A stretch of DNA of 64,000 nucleotides from Candidatus Didemnitutus sp. GTDB taxonomy: Bacteria > Verrucomicrobiota > Verrucomicrobiia > Opitutales > Opitutaceae. Location: assembly GCA_019634575.1 (NCBI GenBank), contig JAHCAY010000003.1, positions 1 through 64,000 on the forward strand, in the 5' to 3' direction. The position numbers and the translations under genes are program-made. Positions 9,106 through 21,100 of the stretch are shown here, in pieces. A model generated the notes under the pieces. It was not told where the DNA came from. It did no database searches and worked only from the letters and a program-made list of their open reading frames with translations. Within the stretch, counting starts at the first letter, position 1; every line of letters begins with the position of its first letter.

Positions 9106-12100
9106 CTATCGTGTCACCATGAGACGGAGGAAGCAGTGCGGGGCCGCGGTGGCCGGGTAGGTCGCGCGCCAGGTGGCCACGCCACCGACGGTCGAGACCA
9201 GCGTGTGCGTCACGCCCGTGGCCGACCAACTGGTGAGATTGGTCGAGAATTGCACGGCGTAGGTCACGTCCGTCCGGTTCGCCGGACGCGTGTAGGTCAG
9301 CGTCCATTGGCCGTTCTCGAGCGTGAGCGCTGGCGCGCCCGCCGGACTGGCGGCCTTCGGATTCAGGCCGAGCGCGTATTCGACGAGGTTTGAGAGTCCG
9401 TCATGGTCGTAGTCCGCGTTCGGTCCGGTCTGCGTCGGGTCGGCGATTTCGGTCGGGGTGAAATTATCCACGAGCCACGATGCGAAATTCGCCGTGACGT
9501 TGAATGTGCGTTCGACGGGCGCGGCCGCGAGATAGCCGCCGTTGCCCGGCTGGGTGGCGCGAATCGTGATCGCGCCGGTGCCGAGCAGAGTCAGCTGGTT
9601 GCCCGCGACGCTGGCGGAGCCGGAGACGACGCTGAACACGACCGTGAGGCCGGAACTGGCCGTCGCCTCGAGCGTGAGCGGCGTGGCGCTGAACGGAACG
9701 TCGGACAGCGCGGCGAACGTGATCGTCTGCGCTTCCTGCGTGAGAGCGATCACGGCGCTGCGCGAAGTGGCGGTGCCGTAGGAGTTGGTCACGACGACAT
9801 CGTAGGTGCCCGCGTCTTCGGCCGTGACATTGGCTTTCGTGAAGGTCGGGGAGGTGGCGCCGTCGATGGCGCTGGTGTTGTGCCGCCACTGATAACCGAG
9901 TGTCGGCGCGCCGCTGGCCGTGACGCTGAGGTTGATCGTGCCGCCCGCGCTGAGGGTGGCGCTGGCGATCGTGTCGGCGGTGATTTCCGGAGCGAGGGGC
10001 GTGCCTTGCAGCGAGGCGAGGCCGGCGCGGCTGATGCCGTCATCGAGGAAGCTGAAACTGCCAACCACGATCAGGTGTCCGGTCGGGAGCAACGCGAGGT
10101 CACGGAAGGAAGTGCTCGAGATGCCGCCCGCGGTGCTGGTGAACGAGCGTGTGCCGTCGTAGGTCGGATCGAGCACACCGTCGGGTCCGAACTGCAGCAC
10201 ACGCGAACGCGTGCCGGCACTCTCGGTGAAACTGCCCGCGATCACGATGCGTCCGTCGGGCCGCAGCACGATCGGCACGATCGTGCTGTTGAAATTGGCC
10301 GTCGCGCCGAGCGTGAACGTCGGGTCGACGACCCCGTCGGCGGTGAGCCGCGCGACGCCGGCCCGGGCCACGCCGTCCACGGTCGTGAATTGTCCGGCGA
10401 TGAGCAGCCGGCCGTCCGGGTAGACGAGGAGCTGGTAGACGTTAGCCACGTTCAGGTTGTTGAACCCGGTATCGAGTGGACCGGTGGAGAGGAAGCGCAC
10501 GACGCCGCGCCGGGAGGCGCCGCCCGCCGTCGTGAATGGGCCCGCCACGAGCACCCGTCCGTCCGCCAGCGCGCGCACCGCCATCGGCGTGGCGTCGAGG
10601 CCGCCCGCGGGGTCGAAGGTCGGATCGATGGCTCCGGTCGAAGCGAGGCGAACGAGGTTCCGCGCGGAGCTGCCGGCGATATCGACGGTGAAATTGCCGC
10701 CGACGTAGATCCGGCCATCGCCGAGCTCGGCGACGTCGCTGATCACGGCGTTGGACGGCAGGTCGGCGTTGAACGTCGGATCGAGCGCGCCGTCAGCGGT
10801 GAGACGGACGAGTCGCTTCACGGCCTGTCCGGCGAGCGTGGAGAAGGTGCCCCAGGCGTAGAGCCGGCCGTCGGGCAACGGATGGAGCCCCGTCAACGAA
10901 CCGCCGCTGTTCACTTCCAGTGCCGCGAAACTCGAGTCTGCGGAACCGTCGGGCAACAGCCGAAGGAGGCGCGTCGACGTGATCGTCCACCAATTTCCAT
11001 TCGCGGCGGCCACGAGGTCGCGCACGTCGGTGCCCGTGGCGGTGGCGTTGAAGCCGAGGCGCACCGAGCCGGCGCGGGGTAGCGCGGCCGAACGGACGGA
11101 GAGATTCACAAACGCCTCGGCGTATCCCTCGCCGTTGGCGACGACGATGCGGTATTGGCCCGCATCGGCCGGCTTCACGTTCGTGCGGGCGAGCGCCGCC
11201 GTTGTGCTCAGGATGGTCGTCGGATCGGAAACCTTCGTCCACGCATAGGTGAGCACGCCGGTGGGCGTGCTCGCGGCGACGCTCCAGGTGATGCTGCCGC
11301 CTTCGGGCAATTCAGCGTCGGCTGGCGCCGTGCCGATGACCGGCGTGAGCGCGTCGGTATATTGGATCCACACGGCGGCGTGGCGGATGTTGGACGTGGC
11401 GCTGTTGACTGCGCCCCCGATGCGTCCGATGTCGCCGACGAGCAGGATCTGATTGCCGTTGGCAAGGAGGGGTGCCGCCCGGCTCGAGGTCGCGGTCGTC
11501 GCGTAGCCGCGGTAGAATTGGCCGCGGTAACCGTTGGCATTGTTGAAGAGCGTGTCCGCCGTGCCGTCGGCGCGGAAGCGATAGAGGCCATTGGGCGTGC
11601 TCGCGACGATACTGTCGTCGGGCAACGCCAGGGCGCTCGTGTAGCCGGTGGTGAGATTCGCGGTCGCGGGCAGCAGCGCTCCGTCGGCGCCGAGCCAGGC
11701 GAGTCCGGTGCGGGCGACGCCGCCGACTTGGGTGAAGTTGCCGCCGATGAGCAGGCGCCCGTCGGTGGCGGCGCTGATGAAGTTCACCGTCGAATTCGGC
11801 GCCGGCGCGAACGTGGCATCGAGGGCGCCGCTGGCATCGAGCCGGATCAGGCGCGTGGCGGTCAGGCCGTTGTAAGTGGTGAACGCTCCGCCGACGATCA
11901 CGCGATCGTCCGGCGACATGAGCAGCGTCGGGTTCGGGTTGTTGAGGCCGGTGCCGACGAGGAACGTGGTGTCGAGCGCGCCCGCCGCGGTGAGACGCGC
12001 GAGATATTGGCGCGCGACGCCGGCCACCTGGCTGAACGAACCGCCGATGACCAGTCTGCCGTCGGAGGTGAGCGCGAGCGAAGTCACGGTGGAATTCGGG

Positions 12101-15100
12101 CCGGTGCCGGGGTCCCAGACCGGATCGACGGTGCCGTCGGCGAGCAGGCGGACGACGCGGTTGCGCGTGACGCCGTTGACCTTGGTGAACTGACCACCGA
12201 GATAAATGCGGCCCTGCGCGTCGACGAGCGCGCACGACACCACGGGGGAGGAATTCGAGCCCGTGATCACCGTGGGAAGTCCACCCGCGAAGGTGCCGTC
12301 GGCGTTCAGCCGGAACAGTTCGTAATTCGCGCTGCCGTTAACCGAGGAGCCAATCGAGACGACCAGCGCCCGACCGTCGGGCTGCCGCACACCGAACAAC
12401 GCCGGCGTGTCGATGCGCGTGACGGCGTTCAACGCACTGAGTGCGCCGCTGTAGTCCGTCGGCGGGACGCTCACGGTCACCGGCGTCGTTTGCACCGTGC
12501 CGCCCGTGGTCGTGACCCGCACGGTGTAATCCCCCGCGGCGCTCGACGGCGCGCCGCTGAGGCGGTAGCGCGATGCCGTGGCGCCAACGATCGCGTCGCC
12601 GTCCTTGAACCACTGGAAGGTCGCGTTCGCCGGCGCGAGGACCGGCGCCGCGAGCGAAAGGATGCCGTAAGGCGAAAGCGAAAGGTCCGCGAACGTGCCG
12701 GTGATTTCGGGCGCCACGGACGAGGGCAGTTCCGTGCCGACGAGGGCGAAGAGGCCGAGGCGGTCCGTGACGCCTCCGAGGGCGGCTCCACTGCTGTTGC
12801 TCACCAGAATGCGGCCGGAGGGCTGCACCGTGACCCGTTGCGGCACGGTGTTGGAGCTCACCGCCGTGGTAGCCGGGAGATTGGCGAAGGACGGATCGGG
12901 CGCACCGTCCGCGAGCAGGCGCACGATGCCGTTGCGCGGGAGACCGTCGTAACTCGAGAACACGCCGACCACGATGAGCCGGCCCGCGGCGTCGACGGCC
13001 ATCTCGGAGTAGGAGGCGCTGCCCGAAGCAAACGCGAACACGCCTGGGGTAAAGTTCGCGTCGATCGTTCCGTCGGGCCGCACGCGCACGATCCGGCGAT
13101 AGTCGGACCCGTAGCCGCTCTGGCTCGAATTGCTCCAATTCAGAATGACGAACAGGCTGCCATCGGCCGCGCCGACAAAGCCGTTGATGAATTCGCTCGA
13201 ACGCAGGATCGGTCCGACGAAGGTCGGGTCGATGGTGCCGTCGGCATTGAGCCGCGCGAGCCAATGGTTGTTGCCGACGGAGTCGTTGAGGGAGCCGACC
13301 AGCCAGCGCTTGCCGTCGGGAGCGACATGGAAACTGCCCGACGCGAAGGCCCCGACATCGAACGAGCCGTCGAGCACGCCGGCCGCGCTGTAGCGTTGGA
13401 GCCCGCTGCCGGCGCTTACGAGAATGCGCCCGTCATCGAGCGGGATCACATCGTTGCTCGCGCCGATGACGCCGAACGTCGGGTCGACCGAGCCGTCGAC
13501 GTTGAGGCGCACGACGCGCGAGACTCCGTCGACGCCCACGGTGCCGCCGAACAGCAGCAGCTTGCCATCGCTCTGGAAACGCAGGCCCGCGGCGACGCCG
13601 GTGACCTGCGCCGAGAGCGTGAAGTCGCCGCGCGCCGTGCCATCCGGGGCAAGCGCCACGAGCGGCCGGGCCGCGGCGGCGCCGAGCTGCACATTGCCGA
13701 CGAGATAGATGTTGTTGGCCGCGTCGCTGTAGGGCCGCGCTCCGCCCACGACCGAGAGTCCGGCACCCCAGGCGAGGTCGACTTCGCCGGGGCGGGCGTT
13801 GTTCGTTCGCACTGTGACCTGCGTCGGTCCGGCCGTGAGCACGTCCGAGCCGCGCGTGGCTGTGACGCGGTAAGCACCGGCGTCCGTCGTGGAGGCATTG
13901 GCAATGACCAGTGACGGTCCCGTGGCACCGTCGATCGCATTGCCATCGCGGAACCATTGGTAGGTCGTCGCACCGTCGCCACCGCGGAAGGCAGGGCGCA
14001 ACGCGAGCACCCCGCCCTGCGCAACCGTGAGCGCATCGGGCAGCGGCGTGAGCAAGGCGAGCGCATCGGTGTCGCCCGCATTCGTATAGGAAAGACCGAA
14101 CACGCTCACGCCGCCGATCGCAGTCAGGCCATTGCCGCCCGCGACGAGCAGCCGATCGCCCGCCCCCAGCAACGCCTGCGGATTGCTCTGCACGGTGACG
14201 GCGCGGTCGATGCCGCCGTTGCGCGTCAGGCGGAGCAGTTGCGACGTGGTCAGCAGGTAGAGGCGCCCCGCGGCGTCCTCGGCCAAGTCCCGCGCGGTGG
14301 CATTGAGGCTGAGACTGAAATTGCGATCCACCGCGCCGCCGGAGGTGAGCTGCACGACGATGGAATTTTCGCCGAGCACGAAGCCGTTCTGGCCGGTCAG
14401 GAAGATGCGCCCGTCGCCCGCGAGGTAGATGCCGGTGGGCGTATTCGCGAACGCCGGCGCGGTGAACGTCGGATCGAGCGCACCGTTGGACGTCAACCGG
14501 ACGAGACGGGTCGCGACGTTCGTCGCGCCGACGCGCGTGAAGTTGCCGGCCAGCAGGATGCGGTCGCCGCCGACGAGGACGATGTCGGTATACTCCGTCG
14601 CATCGAGACCGGTCGGAGCGAAGGTCGAGTCGAGCACGCCGGCGACGCTGATCCGCGCGAGCTTGCTGCGCGCGACACCGGCGATGGTGGTGAAGCTGCC
14701 GAAGAGCACGATCTGCCCGTCGCTCTGGCGCGCCATGCGGACGGGCGATCCGCCGGTGGTGTTGGTGCTGTTGAGCAGCACGCTCGCGAGCGACCCGTTG
14801 CTGTTGAGCCGGACGAGGTAAGCCGTGCTGCCGTCGCTCAGGCCGAGATTGCCGAGCACGAGGATGCGGCCGTCAGGCTCGATGAGCGTCGCGTTCACGC
14901 TGACGCCGGCGGTCGTGGAGAACGGCAGGGCATTGTTGAAGGCGGTGTCGAGCACGCCCGCGGAGGTGAAGCGCGCGAGCCCGCGGCGCGGGACGCCGTC
15001 GACCGTCGTGAAAGTGCCGCCGGCGAGCACGCTGCCGTCGGCCACGCGAGACAGTGCACCCACGCCGCCGTTGAAGTTCGATGCGAGTGTGATGCCGCCC

Positions 15101-18100
15101 ACCGGGGCGAGCGGATCGGCGGCGAAGAACGAGACGTTCATCGTGGCCGTGGCCGAACCGCTGGCGTTGGTCGCGGTGACAGTGTAAGTGCCGGCATCGG
15201 CCGACGAGGCGCCGGTGACGATCAGCTGCGGACCGGTCGCGCCTGCGAGCACCGCGCCATCGCGCCGCCAGACGTAGGTGAGCGGTCCCGCACCGGCGAA
15301 GCGGGCGAAAAGGGTGAGCGTGGTGCCGTCGCCGATCGTGCGGTTGCCGCTGCTATCGGCGAGCACGGGCGCGCCGGTCGGGCCGCCGGTGACATTCAAA
15401 CGCACATAGCCCGAGCGCGGCGCGCCGCTGATGAAGCCGGTGAGGGCGAGCTTCGCACCGACCCAGGTCAGCCGGCTCTCGCTCAGGTTGTCCACGCGAA
15501 GTCTGCCGCTGCCGGGAAAATTCACGTCGAACTGGCCGGCGGTGGCATCGACGCGCACGATCGGGCCGGTCGGGAAACCGTCGAAGGTCGCAGACGCGCC
15601 GGTGTCCAGCGAAAGGTAGATGTAGCCGTCGGCGCCGATGGCGAGGGAGCTCGGCGACGCCGATGCTCCCGCGGAGCGCGTGATGCCGAACGTCGGATCG
15701 AGCGCGCCCGTGGTCGTGAGGCGGGCGATCGTCTTCCGCGGCTGCCCGGAGATGCTGGTAAAGCTGCCGACGAGCAGAAGCCGACCTGCGCTGTCCAGCG
15801 CCAGGCCGCTGACACTGCCGCTCGCGAAGCTGGCGCGCGTGAACGTGCCGTCGATCGCGCCGGCGGCGGTGAGGCGCACGATTTCCTCGACGTTCGTCGT
15901 CGAGTTGTAGCCGACGATGTAGACCTTGCCGAGATTGGCGGTGTCGGTCGCGAGCCGCACGAAGCGGATGCCCGTGAGGCCGTGGGCGCCGGGCACGAAC
16001 GTCGTGTCGACCGCGCCGGCCGTCGTCAGCCGCGCGACACCGGCGCGGCTGGTGCCGGTGACAGTGGCAAAATAGCCGGCGACGATCAGTTTGCCGTCCG
16101 ACTGGAGAACGGCGTCGAGGATCTGGTTGTCCGGCGTGGGCGTGTAGGCGGAATCGTAGGTGCCGTTGGCATTCACGCGCGCGATGTAGTTGCGCGCGGT
16201 GACGCCGAATGCGTCGTCGAACGCGCCGATCGCGATCACCTTGCCGTCGGATTGCACGAGCAGCGTGCGCACGAAGCCCGTGAAGCCGGCGCCGGAAGCG
16301 AACGTCGCGGCGGGCTGCAGCACGCCGTTGGCGTCGTATTTGCGAAGGTAGCTGCGCGAGGGATTGTTGTAGTTGTCGTAGAACGACGCGATCGCGCTGC
16401 CGTCGGCGGCAAACCCGAACACCGTCGCATCGCGCGGCAGCGGGTCGGCGGCCCAGGTGAGATCGAGGCTGCCGGGTCCGCCGAGCTCGGGGTCGACCGT
16501 GAGACTGACCGGCGTGGTCTCCACGCTGCCGTTGGTCGAGGAGGTGACCCGGAGTTTGTAGGCGCCGGCCTCGTCGGCGCGGATGCTGCGCAAGGTGAGC
16601 ACGGGGGACGTCGCGCCGGTCACGGTGGTGCTGTTCGTCAGCGCCGTCGCGCCGCGATACCATTGGAAGGCGAGCGTGCCCCGGCCGCTGGCGAGGGCGC
16701 TGAGTTCGACACGCGTGCCGGCCGCGACCCCGCTCCCGGGCGCCACCGGGGCGCGCGCGATGGCGGGCGCCTGCGGCGGATACGAGCCGCTGAGCAGGCG
16801 CGCGAAACCCGCATAGGAGCCGTTGCTGAGCATGACGCTGCCGGAGACGAACAAGGAGCCGTCGCCGAGCGCGAAGAGCGCGGAGAAGCTGGAACTGCCC
16901 GCGTTCGGACTCGCCCATTGCGTATCGATCGCGCCGGTGGAGGTGAGGCGCACCGACCTCTCCACCGGCCAGCCGGAGAACGAGTCGAACAGGCCGAGCA
17001 CGATCACCGTGCCGTTGTCGCTCGGCACCGCGGCGACGATCGACGGGCTGTCGTAATACGCGCGCACCGCGGGGCCGCTGCCGGGATCGAACGCCGTGTC
17101 GAGCGAACCGTCGGCGTTGAGGCGCGCGAGCTTGTTGCGCGTCGTGCCGTTGTAGGCGGTGAAATTGCCATGGACGATCAGCTTGCCGTCGGTCTGCGCG
17201 ACGAGGCCGAGAATCGTGCCGTCGGCGCGCGTGCCGCCAGCGAACGTCGTGTCGTTGGCACCGGTGCCGCCGATGAAACGCGCGAGGCGATTCGCCGCCG
17301 CGCCGCGATACGCGGTGAAGGCGCCGGCGATGATCACGTTCGTCCCCTGGACGACGATGCGGCTGACCACGTCGTTCGGACCCGTGGCATCGCTCGTCGG
17401 CGCGAGCGTGGTGTCGACGCTGCCGTTGGTATTGAGGCGCGCGAGGTAGCGCCGCGTCGTGCCCGCCACGGTGTCAAAGTAGCCGCCGAGCAGAATTTTG
17501 CCGTCGGACTGCAGCGCGAGCGCGGCAATCTGGGTCGCGTAGCTGGCGCTGGATTGGACGACGGTCACGGGCGCGAAGGTCGGATCGACCGCACCGCTCG
17601 AAAGCAGGCGCACAAGGCCGTAGGTCACGCCGTTCGTGACCATGCTGCCGGCGACGATCAGCTTGCCGTCCGACTGCAACGCGAGCGCGGTGGCCGTGAG
17701 CTGCGTGAGGGTCGGCGCAAAGGTGCTGTCGACCGTGCCGTCGGCATTCAAACGCCGCAAAAGACCGCTGCCGCCGACGTAGTATTGTCCTCCCGCGGTG
17801 CGGACGACGGCTTGCACGGAACCATTCAAGGTAGACGCGCCCGTGAACGGCAGCGTCAGCGCACCGGGCACGGCCGCGGTGTCGAAGGTGAGTGTGACCG
17901 GCGTCGAGTCGGTCGAGCCGTAGGTGTTGGTGATGCGCACGAAGAACGTCGCGCCGAAATCGGTGTCGCCGACGTTGGCGAGTGTGTAGCTGCTCCCCGT
18001 GGCGTCGGTGATCGCGACACCGTTGCGATACCATTGGTAGGTGAACGGGCCGGGCCCTGCCGCGCCGACGGTGAACGTCGCGCTCGCACCGTAACCGACC

Positions 18101-21100
18101 GCCTGCGCGAGCGGCGCGCCCGAGATGACCGGTGCAAGCTTCACCGTCACGCGCCAGCCTTGCGTGCTGTATTCGCCGGAGCCGTTGGAAAACGTGAGCG
18201 TGTAGAGGCCCATGTCGCCGAGGCCCGCGGAGGCGACCGCATAACTCGCGCCGGTGGCGCCCGGAATGAGCACGCCGTCGCGATACCATTGATAACGGAG
18301 TCCGGAAATCGCGTCGCCGTAGCCGACCGAGAACGGGTTGCCCGGGTTCACGTCCGCCACGAAAATCTGGTCGCCCGGCAATGTGTAGCTCGGGCTGTCG
18401 CCGCCGAAGAGCACGGCGAGGCGATTGCGCGCCACGCCGCCGTAGGCGGTGAACGTGCCGCCCGCGGCGACACGGCCATCGGCGACCACGGCCAGCGCGC
18501 GCACTTCGCCGGAGAAGCCCGTGCCCACATCGAAGACCGGATCGATCGTGCCGTTCGCCGCAAGACGGAGCAGGCCGCGCCGCTCGCCACCGCCGAGCGT
18601 CGTGAACGCACCGCCGACGTAGAGCCGGCCATCCGCGAGCGCGGCGAAGGCGTGCACGGCGCCGTCGGCGCCGAGGCCGCCCAGAAAGGCGCTGTCGCGC
18701 GAGCCGTCGGCGTTGAGGCGGACCAGACCACCGACGCTGGCGCCGGCCCAGGCGGTGAACGAGCCGCCCACGAGCAGCTTGTCGCCGCTCACGACCGCGA
18801 GCGCGCGCACGGGTTTGGAGGAATCGGCGTTGCCGGCGCCGAGGTCGAAACCGCTGGCCCGCGCGCCAGTCGCGTTGAGTTTCACGACTCCGGGCGCGGC
18901 CGAGCCGGCGAAGCTCGTGAACGCGCCGCCGGCGAAAACACTCCCGTCGCTGGCGCGGGCCAGCGCGAGAATCGCACCGTTGGCGCCCGAGCCGGCGTTG
19001 AACGCGGAGTCCACTGCCCCACCCGCTTGCAGCCGGACGAGGCCGCCGGCCGGTGTGGCGCCGGCAAAACTGAACCCGCCACCGACGAGCAGGCGACCGT
19101 CGGGCTGGAGCAGCACGGCGTTGACCGCGGCGTTGAACACCGGCGCGGCGAACGTCGCATCGACGGAGCCATCCGCATTGAGCCGCACGAGGCCCGGAGC
19201 GGACGTGCCGTTGTAGCTCGTGAAGCTGCCCCAGAGCAGGATTTTGCCGTTGGCGTCGAGCGCGCCGCCGAGCACCGCGCCGTTGCAGCCGTTGGTGTAG
19301 GCGAAGGTCGGATCGATCTGGCCATAGACATCGATCGCCGCGACGCGCAGCCGCGCGGTGCCGGAAAAGGTCGTGAAATCGCCCGCCACGACGAAGCGTC
19401 CGTCGGCGAGCGGAACCACGGCGCTGACGGTGCCGCTGGCGAGCGCGGCGGCGTTCATCGCGGATTCGAGTCCGCCGCGACGCACGGGCGCGGAATGAAA
19501 ACGCGCGAGGCCATGGCGCGTTGCGCCGTCGATGGCCGTGAAAGTGCCGCGCACGAGGATTTTTCCGTCCGGCAGCTCGAGAAAATCCGACGGATAGCCG
19601 CCCGCGACCGTGTCGGCGGCGAAGAGCGAATCGACGGGGCCGTTCGCGGTGAGTCGCGCCAGCATCGGACGCGGCTGATCCTGCATCGCGTTGAACGCGC
19701 CGGCCACGAGCACGGTGCCGTCGGCGGCGCGGCGCGCGCGGTAGACGTAACTGTTGGCGCCGGGATACGGATTGAAAGTAAGGTCCGGCGTGCCGTCGGC
19801 GTTGAGGAGCGTGGTGCCGTTGAAGACGTAGCCGCCGGAGTTGGCGAAGATGCCGCCGAGGAGAATCTTTCCGTCGGTCTGCACCTGCACGCTGTTCACC
19901 GCAGCGCTGACGTCCGTGTTGGCGGCAAAGGCGGTGTCGACCGCGCCCGCGGTGGACAGGCGCACGAGATTCGCTTCGGCGGTGCCGCTGAAACTCGTGA
20001 ATGCGCCGCCCACGATGAGGCGACCGGAGGCATCGAGCGCGGCGTCGGCGATGGTGCCGCCCGCCGGGCCGGTGCCGGGCGCGAAGGCGGTGTCGAGCGC
20101 GCCGGCGGCCGTCACGCGGGCGACGCCAGCGCGCGCGGTGGCGTTGACCTGCGTGAACGTGCCGGCAAGCGCGAGGTCGCCCGACGCGGTCGCGAGCGCG
20201 CGCACGACATTGCCGCCGGTGATCGCGAGCAGCGGCGAGGCGTAGCTGAGGTTGCCGTTCGCGTCGAAGAGCGCCGCGCCGCTCCGCGTTTGCGAGCCGA
20301 GCTTCGTGAAGGGGCCGAACGCCCAGACGTTGCCGTTGGGCAGTTCGAGCACCTCGGTGATCTGGTTGTCGGTGTAGTTGCCGTCGTAGGCGGCGAAACT
20401 GGAGTCGATCTTCGCATTCGGCAGGTAACGCGCGAGGTCGACGCGCCGTGTGCCGCCGATCCAGTCGAAGAGGCCCGCGACGTAGAACTTGCCGCCGAGG
20501 CCGGGCCGCACGGCGTTGATGTAGGGCGGAAACCAGAGGCCGGCGCGGCTGTTAAAGGTGGCGTCGCGCGCACCGGTGTTCGTCACACGCAGGAGACCGG
20601 CCTGGCCGGAGACGGTGTCGAACATGCCACCGGCGGCGAGCACGCCGTCGTCCGGCGTGACGGCGATGCTCTGGATGCGGCGGAAGGACATGCCCGGGCG
20701 GTTGAACTGCCATGCTGCCTCCGGCACGAAGAAGCTCTCGTCAATCGTGTTGCCGTCGCCGCTCACGCGCACGAGGCCGGGCGCGGCCGGGTTGTAGTTG
20801 TATTGGTAGGCGGGCGCGAAATCGCCCGCGACGAGGATGCGCTCCGCGCTGTCGAGCTTGAGATCGCTGATCGTGTCGTAGGTGGACGAGAACACCGCGG
20901 TGGCGCCGAAGGTCGAGTCCAGCGCGCCCGCGGTCGTGAGCCGGGCGAGGCACTGGCGCGCCGTGCCGTTGAAGGTGGAGAAGAACCCGCCGATCACCGG
21001 GCGGCCGGCGCTGTCGATCGCGATGGCCACGATGTCGGAATTGGCACCCGTGCCGGGATTGAACGCCGTGTCGAGCGCGCCCGCCGCGGTGAGGCGCGCA

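Noticed and set aside
8586-9160. Short frames in the gap between the two giant genes
   Set aside because: No ribosome site, no homology recognised, lower GC and overlapping frames on both strands.
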